Shown here in pieces: positions 1 to 6,800 of a stretch of 7,851 bases of DNA. The notes beneath the pieces were generated by a model. That model made no database searches, had not been told where the DNA came from, and saw only the letters and a list, made by a program, of their open reading frames with translations. The translations under genes were made by a program, and so were the position numbers. The DNA is from Microcaldota archaeon (GTDB lineage: Archaea > Aenigmatarchaeota > Aenigmatarchaeia > QMZP01 > QMZT01): contig JAADIF010000078.1 of the NCBI GenBank assembly GCA_013151465.1, positions 1 to 7,851 of the forward strand, in the 5' to 3' direction. How positions within the stretch are numbered: position 1 is the first letter of the stretch; every line of letters begins with the position of its first letter.

Positions 1-91
1 GCAGATAAAAGAATATTACATCTGTTATTACAGTAAAAGGGGCAATGTGATGGAATCAGGAGCCCCGAAGAAATCCTCCAAATTCACGATA
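1..91 (+). repeat. Exact 91-bp direct repeat, copy 1 (cut by window edge)
   Basis: Bases 1-91 are identical to 298-388 by direct comparison. The period is 297 bp, a multiple of three, so both copies are read in the same frame and encode QIKEYYICYYSKRGNVMESG followed by APKKSSKFTI. Because the match starts at the very first base, the repeat probably extends further left outside the window. Confidence 0.95.
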
Positions 92-394
92 GATAAAAGG
101 TTATCTACATCAATAAGTCCTGACGAAGGAACATTCTATAATTCCAAAACAGTCACACTTACAAGATCGTCATCAGAAGGCAAAACATATTATGCTATTA
201 TAAGTAGTGGCGATTGCCCTTCTGTAGGCGATGAAAAGTACATTAAGCACGAGTCTTCATCGAAGTCGACCCCTGTAACATTAAACGGCGTCAACGGGCA
301 GATAAAAGAATATTACATCTGTTATTACAGTAAAAGGGGCAATGTGATGGAATCAGGAGCCCCGAAGAAATCCTCCAAATTCACGATACGATAA
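2..394 (+). CDS. 3' part of a repeat-module surface protein, interrupted by a frameshift
   Basis: The frame is open from the left edge (first full codon at 2) to TAA at 392-394, so this is the 3' portion of a larger gene and the GTG at 47 is not its start. It encodes the end of one repeat unit, then one whole 99-residue unit. Each unit has the order SPDEGTFYNSKTVTLT, KTYYAIISSGDCPS, EYYICYYSKRGN, SSKFTIDKR. This resembles the chitobiase/beta-hexosaminidase C-terminal-like (CHB_HEX_C type) beta-sandwich: a GTFY...VTL strand, a YYAI...SGDCPS strand and a closing FTID strand. The family match is an inference from pattern. There are two conserved Cys per unit (GDC and YIC). The protein ends abruptly as FTI-R-stop exactly where an exact DNA repeat ends, and the following frame continues the same module type. 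This points to a broken gene or a sequence error rather than a natural C-terminus. Function unknown; most likely an extracellular structural or binding protein. Confidence 0.7.
   Translation, partial: QIKEYYICYYSKRGNVMESGAPKKSSKFTIDKRLSTSISPDEGTFYNSKTVTLTRSSSEGKTYYAIISSGDCPSVGDEKYIKHESSSKSTPVTLNGVNGQIKEYYICYYSKRGNVMESGAPKKSSKFTIR
298..388 (+). repeat. Exact 91-bp direct repeat, copy 2
   Basis: This is identical to bases 1-91. Identity stops at 388. If C389 is skipped, GATAAAA (390-396) again matches 92-98. The other module copies in the window differ widely at DNA level, so this pair is either a recent duplication or kept identical by gene conversion, or an assembly artefact. Confidence 0.95.
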
Positions 395-789
395 AAAGCT
401 GCAGATTAAGTAGTATCATACTTTCAACCAGACGGGGAGGAAATGAACCTCTGATAACATATCATCTATCTTCGGGATATTGTCCATCTGCTTATATACT
501 TCAGGTGGATGCCGAAGTGGATGGTAATAATGGAAGATGTGAAATAGAAAGAAATAGCAACTATGTGTCTGGATTCTATAACGTAAGAAATAATGTCATA
601 GTCCATATATCCCCGCAAAGTTCATTCGTTCCATATTATCTCATGAAGAGTGAAATAGACTGCGAAGGAAGGAAGGTAAAACCGACAGATGCCTGCATAT
701 ATGAAACTATCGAAGATTGGACAAACGGAATTACTCTGGATTGTATCTCTGGCAATTTGTTAAGCGGGAGCTATACATTTCCTTCTTAA
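391..789 (+). pseudogene. Frame-shifted C-terminal continuation of the upstream repeat protein
   Basis: This frame (one base back from the upstream frame) is open from 334 to TAA at 787-789. It makes sense as protein from about 391. It contains TYHLSSGYCPS near 458-492, matching TYYAIISSGDCPS of the intact unit. It then contains SGFYNVRNNVIVHI...PYYLMKSEIDCEG (about 568-675), matching GTFYNSKTVTLT...TYYAIISSGDCPS. These are two diverged module copies, so the stretch is the genuine continuation of the 2-394 coding region. The first copy appears to lack its N-terminal SPDEGTFYN part. The protein ends LLSGSYTFPS. A GTG at 505 could be read as a start, but it has no good ribosome binding site and would begin in mid-module. 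If the frame break is a sequencing or assembly error, 2-789 is one intact 3' gene end; if real, this is a remnant. Confidence 0.6.
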
Positions 790-801
790 TAATATGTTAA
801 C

Positions 802-805
802 GGAG
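802..805 (+). promoter_or_regulatory. Shine-Dalgarno GGAG for the giant ORF
   Basis: GGAG lies nine bases before the ATG at 815. An in-frame TAA at 806-808 rules out any upstream start in this frame, so ATG 815 is the first possible start. The gap from the previous stop (789) is only 25 bases, with no terminator-like hairpin and little room for a promoter, so co-transcription with the upstream gene is likely. Confidence 0.8.
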
Positions 806-814
806 TAAGATTTC

Positions 815-886
815 ATGCATAGGTCGATACCATTTGCTTTGATTGCGTTTTTCCTAGTTTTGACACTTCCGATCATCGTGTCAGCC
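815..886 (+). other. Signal peptide of the giant protein
   Basis: The N-terminus is M-H-R followed by about 19 mostly hydrophobic residues (IPFALIAFFLVLTLP, IIV) and the small-residue site V22-S23-A24. This is a Sec-type signal with probable cleavage after A24. No lipobox cysteine is present. If uncleaved it would act as an N-terminal membrane anchor. Confidence 0.8.
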
Positions 887-3800
887 TCTATACAACAGTC
901 TGCCAACATACAAATGAATAAAGGTTTGGCTGACGCTCTCCTCAAATACAAGAAAGATACGAATGCGCTGATTCTTCTCTCCCGGCAGCTCGAAGATGCT
1001 TCAGAAGAGAATAATCCTATTCCTCCTTCAGGATCCAGGTGGATAGCGTACGAATGCCAGGCATCGGATTGCAGGGGGGGAAGCAATGTAGAGGAATGCA
1101 AATCCGTGCCTTCTTGGACAAAATTGAGCAGGGGATGCAGGGATAATGAAGATAATGATCATTGTGTCCATACCGATAAGACCGAGCATATAATGACTGC
1201 CGTATCCTCTGCTTATCCCGACGAGACGGCAGCAGAATACCCACCCGTGGAAATGGACAGTTGGATGGATTTTGACGATTATTTATATTCCAAATGCGAC
1301 CCATGGCATGGATATTCTGCAATTCCATGTATGTGGAATGAAAAGATAAATAATTGGGATTGCTGGACAAATGACCATTCGTTCATCTGGCTTAAAATTC
1401 CCGGAGTTCCCGCAGAAGGAAATGTGAACCTGGTATTCAAAGGTCTGTTTGAAAACGAACAAAAGAATGAAGACTTGCTGGTATTTGTAGATGGTCATCA
1501 GGACGACGAAGGAAATAGCATATATCATAGGGAATGGAGAGAAAGCAATGAAAATGACGGTGTACATGAATTTATTGTCGGACCCCTTCACCTCAATGAA
1601 GGCGACAATTTCATAGGGCTAACGCACCCTCTCTATAAGCAGGAGATGAGCGACGGTGAGAATGATGACTATTCTGGCGGTAGCATACATTTCATAGGGA
1701 AATTCAAGATTTCTTACACAGACAATGATGAGGCTCCTCAAGCATTCATAGGTGCCGATCCTCTCACCCAGACGGTCGGCAGAGATATAAAATTTATGAT
1801 AAACGGGAGCGATGACAACAGAATAGATTCCATACAGCTGATGTATGATGGGAATGTAATCGAAACCAGGACATGCAGCGTTGAAGATAATATATTCGAT
1901 CCGGACGATAACAAATTCCATTGCGCCAAGAATTTCTACCATACGCAACAGGCAGCAGGTCAATATACATATACAGGGAAAGTAACAGACAATACAAACC
2001 AAGAGGCATCTGCAGATGTAGTTGTGCATTTCGTTGATGATATACCTGTTGTAAGGATAGAGGTCGATGAATCCGATGTCCTGATAGGAGATGACATTGT
2101 CCTGACAGTCAATGGGACTGATGATGTCGAAATCAGGGGAGTTGCAGTTTACAGATGGATAGATGACTCCATAGGCGGATTGCTCCACGAATGTTCCTTT
2201 GGGGATGGCATCTTTTCCTCGGAGACTAATGATGATTGCGAGAATATCTGCAGATTAAATGATGCCGGGAAAGGAATGATATGCGAGTTTACCCGGACGG
2301 AAAATGAAAATGGCTCATATACATATGCAGCGGTTGCCTATGACTCTTCTGAACAGGAATCCTTAAAAAGTACAGTGACAGTAAATTTTGGAAGTGTTAC
2401 CCCGCCGACAATAGATATAAAAGGCGTGGTATGCAGCAGGGCGGCAGGCTGCGCCGACGATGCAGGCGAGATTATATCATGCAATGATATCCATCCCGGA
2501 GATTATGTCAACATAACGATAGAAGGAAAGGATAACGAAGGTCTCGAAAGCGTATCTCTTCAGGATGAGAATGGTAATGTTTTATCCGACATAGACGGCA
2601 ATCCAGCATCTATGGAATGCGCAGATTCCAATATATGTGGTGCAAGTTTCGTCCTTACCCAGGATACTGATGGCAACTATTGCTACTATGCAAATGCTAA
2701 AGACAATACAGGTCTGAATCCTGATAATATACCCAGCACATGCATAGATTTCGAATTCCTGGGACCCTCATTATTAATCTATAATGATCCAAACTCTACA
2801 TTAGAGGGGGATTGCTTCTCGATTAACGTGCTGGCCAAAGATGGTGACTGCAAGGGTCTGTCCCAGATAAGCCTGGAAGAGGATCCCCAGGATCCGGAGA
2901 CAATTCTTGACGAATCTACGATAGATTGCCAAGGCAGCCCGGAATATGAGAATTCATGGAAAGCCTTTGGAATCGCCGGACCTCATAGATACACAGCGCA
3001 TGTGACAGATACCAATGGACTTTCATATAAGGATCATATCGATGTTTCCATAAGTCCGGAACAGTGTCCGAGCGTCAATATATATTTTGTATCGAGCGAT
3101 TATACGCTTGACGAGAATGGAGTCTATCATGTTCCCTACGGGGGAAAATTCAGCATAGGCATGGATGCCCAGGATTTGGAGAGAGGCCTTAAGGATATAG
3201 GTATTACGGAGACGGTCTCCGGTGATGGGAGGAGCAGAAACATAGAAAATGCCGAAAGATACGCAACAATGACATGGGATGACATGGAGTTTGAGCCCGG
3301 CACATATTATTTTGTTGCAAACGCTTCGGATATCAGAGGATTCTATGATTGTGAAACGGGCGAATTCACTGAAACCGATTCATGCACATCCAGTTCCGGA
3401 TCTATTGAGGTTGTCGTCGGCAATCCTCAGCCACTTCAGATATTACTGACAATAGACAATAAGATGCCATATGTAAGTGAAGAGATATCTGCCAATCTCG
3501 GTGCAGTGAGTAATGCCGGGCTGGTTTCTATAGGGCTTATTGGCGTAGATGATCTTGTGCTCGACGAACAAATACAGGCTTCCGGACGGAGAGATATATC
3601 ATCCAAGCATGTATCATTTGCGCCGTATGTAAATGAATACCCGTGCCTTTTTGATAGTGTATCAATAGATGGAAGAGGAACTATTCCCTCCATAAATGTA
3701 AATATGGGAGACACTCGGGGCTGTCCGTCTACTATATATTTGCAGATAGATGCAAAGGCGATAAAATCCTTTGTCAAGACATTCAGAAATTTCTCATTTA

Positions 3801-6800
3801 CACCGGCGAGCAAGGTTGATGGTGATTATGAATGCAATCTCTACTGGCCGGACTCGCACTGGTGCAGCATATCCGAGCTGGAGAACGTAACACTGAACCA
3901 TAATAATGTGCTATATAAGGATCATAAACAGGATTCGCTTGGCCAAAAGCAATTCATATTTAACGATAAAGGTTACGATGGCTGCTACGGAAAAAACTAT
4001 ATATGTCCAATAGAGGATTTCAACACAAGTGAATGTGTGAGTGGTTATTGTTCTGATGGTGAAACCCTTATATGTTGCTATGACGATATTCATATGAATT
4101 ATGAGAAAAAAGGCATATGGGCAAAGACCACCAACAAAGGGCTTACATGGATAGTGACAGGGTTGACTGATCAGGAAACGTTGAAAGCATTCGACGGAAA
4201 GGTTTTGAATGCCACTGAAGCTGCAATCTATAAGAGGATCCGTCCGGGGGCTGTGTGGGGCGTCGATTCTCTCTATCCAAATTTCGAACTCCTCGATATA
4301 GGTGCTGCAGAAGGGAGTTTTGAGGTTTCAAGTGGCAATCTTCCAAGAACTGATCTTTATTTGATTTCAAACGGAGCCGAGAATCTCTATCATACGGAGA
4401 TGACATTTAACGATAATGTACTCTTCAAACTCAAAAGGATTTCGCTGGATGCTGCCTTCTCTGGGAAAAGTGCTGTCGATGCATCTTCTAAAATAAGCTT
4501 TTCGCAGTCTGATGAGAATACATATTATGCGATAATAGACGGTGAAGATGAATGCAATTCGGTCGCATTTTCATCTACTCAGGATTCTGAGGCTGAAATC
4601 TCTGTGGTATGTCCATCTAACATGAGATGCGAAAAGAAAATTTGCTATTATAGTGAAAATGGTTACGGCAGGGAGCTTATTAAATCATCTCCCAAGATAA
4701 CCATCGACAAAAGAGCAACTCATGAAATCTGCAACAACGGCATCGATGATGACGGCGACAAGCATATAGATTACTGCGATACAGACTGTTCATGCCCGGC
4801 AGGGACAGAACGCATCACATGCACAAGATGCGAGCCTGTTTCAAGACCTTACACGAAACTTTATCTGGGAACAGACGAATATCTTTATTCCCGGTCATTC
4901 ACCGCAGACCAGACATTCACAATCAAACGGCTTGAAAGGCCTTCCGAATCCTTCTCCGGAAACTCAAGGATTGAAACCGATAAGATATCTTTCTCCCTTT
5001 CAGGTTCCTCGACATATTACAAGGTAATAAGCGCAAATGAAAACTGCCCTTCGAGCGGATACAGCTACACATCATCCGAAACCATTGACGTGGATATCGC
5101 ATGCAGAGAGGGCAGCCTGTGCGAAAAGAGGATATGCTATTATGCCACAGACGGCAATTACAAGGAAGATACCCACAGAAGCCCCAAGATAACCATCGAC
5201 AAAAGAGCATCCCAGAACAATGCTCCTCTAGGGTTCAATCTGTTATATCCTCTGAATAATGCTGGCAACATAGACAAGAATGGAATTACACTCGAATGGG
5301 AGTCCTCCACGGATCCTGACGGAGACAGCGTTGTATATGATATTTATTTTGGAACATCCGTCAATCCCCCGCTAGTGCGTTCAGGTCTTTCGTCCACAAC
5401 ATATTCAACAGGCTCTCTTCTTGAAGGTCGCAGATACTACTGGACGGTTTGGGCAAAGGACAGTTATGGAAAAAGAAAGCAGGCAAACAACAAAAAAATG
5501 TCATTTGTTGTAGGCTCTAGAAATGGACCTCCTTCCGGAAACGTGCCATCTACATCATTATTCCTTCTGGAAAATGGAGGATATGTAGAGTATGATAGGG
5601 TGAGAACGTTCAATTATGAGCCTACTTTTATGATTAAAAGGATAAGCTCAGACGCACAGGCTTCAGGTGTAGGTTCTCATGTGGAAACCAAAAAGGTTTT
5701 CATGTCGTCTGGCGGGCGTACATATTATAGGATTGTCAACCCAGAAGTCTCATGCTCAGATATAAACGGTTTTGAGGTTTCATACAAAAATGAGATAAAT
5801 TTGAAAGTTTCCTGCACCAGTGAACAATGCGAGAAAAAGATTTGCTACTATAGCGAAAACTCCGATGGAAGGGAAGATGTCAAAAGCTCACCAAAAATAA
5901 TAATAAGGATAGATGAGAAGGCCCCTATCGTCTTGAGGGCCGCACCTTCTGGTGTCGTGAAGAAGAACACAATCAATATGATGCTTCTTACAGATGAGGC
6001 ATGTGAATGCAGATACGGAGTAAGGGATAGGCTATTTAATGATATGTCTGTGATGGATATTACTGGTAAAAGGGGGCATATGAAAACACTTTCCCTTAAT
6101 AATGCAGGTTCCCAACGTTTCTATATAAGATGCAAAGACGAAAACGGTAACGAGATGGATAAACCGTTCGTATTGAACTTCTACTTTGATGATGGGGAAA
6201 GAGATTCGTTTGAAAAGGAATGCAACGGCAGAAGTGCGTGTAGGAATATATGGAAGATGAGGTCCAGAAACCCCATAGATGTCGAAATCATAGGAAAGGC
6301 CACAGATATAGAAGGTTATACAGTTTTCACTTTACCCGAATCTGTCAGCTTTGCTACCGAGCCGTCTGTAAGTCTTTATTCATATCCTTCGACCGTTTAT
6401 GAGGGTGAGGATGCGACGGTTGTAGCCGTGGTTCCACCTGAAGACATGATAAGGAGAAGATATAGATACCCTCTTGCCGTCATCGTCGGCAAACTGGAAG
6501 ATGGAAATTTCATAGAGTTGGCCAAGAATGTTTGCGATAATCCGAAAAAGATATGCAAGGCGAAAGCAGATATAAGAGAATCTGGGCATGGTGAATATAG
6601 ATACGTTGCAAAGGTCGTGGACGTCAATGGCCGCGGTGATACGGATGAGTTGAATCTGAATGTCCTGGAAAATCCACCTCCATCAGTTCTGCTTAATATA
6701 GACCCATCAAATACATTTGTAGACGAACGGTCGCAGATAGAGATTACCGCGGAAGATTCAAGCAGGGGAGTTTCCACGATAAGGGTTATCGCCATTTCAA

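Noticed and set aside
1..388. CRISPR-like or mobile-element repeat
   Set aside because: The repeat is in frame, protein-coding and spaced by a multiple of three within a module array. There are no short regular spacers, terminal inverted repeats or transposase.
47..394. Gene starting at GTG 47
   Set aside because: The frame is open to the window edge and the sequence before 47 encodes the conserved ICYYS strand of the module, so the true start lies upstream.
385..397. Programmed -1 ribosomal frameshift linking the two halves
   Set aside because: The codons read before the TAA (ACG ATA CGA) do not form an X-XXY-YYZ slippery heptamer. The A-run lies after the stop's first base, and no clear downstream pseudoknot was seen. 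A mutation or sequence error fits better.
390..413. Programmed +1 shift at the stop, giving IDKKLQIK
   Set aside because: It restores the IDK motif but meets a TAG at 411-413 and does not reach the homologous downstream frame.
505..789. Independent small gene starting at GTG 505
   Set aside because: No Shine-Dalgarno site precedes it, and the start falls inside a diverged repeat module that begins upstream in the same frame. It is better read as the continuation of the 2-394 coding region.
794..808. Tiny ATG frame just before the giant gene
   Set aside because: It has only four codons before TAA. It is useful only to show that ATG 815 must be the real start.
790..814. Terminator or promoter in the intergenic gap
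   Set aside because: The gap is only 25 bases, with no hairpin plus T-run and no convincing promoter elements.
760..2188. Several overlapping open frames on the - strand (up to 189 codons at 1619-2188)
   Set aside because: They lie wholly or almost wholly (760-1101) inside the giant + strand gene, overlap each other, and their translations lack recognisable domains. The + frame reads as continuous, sensible beta-sandwich protein over the same bases.
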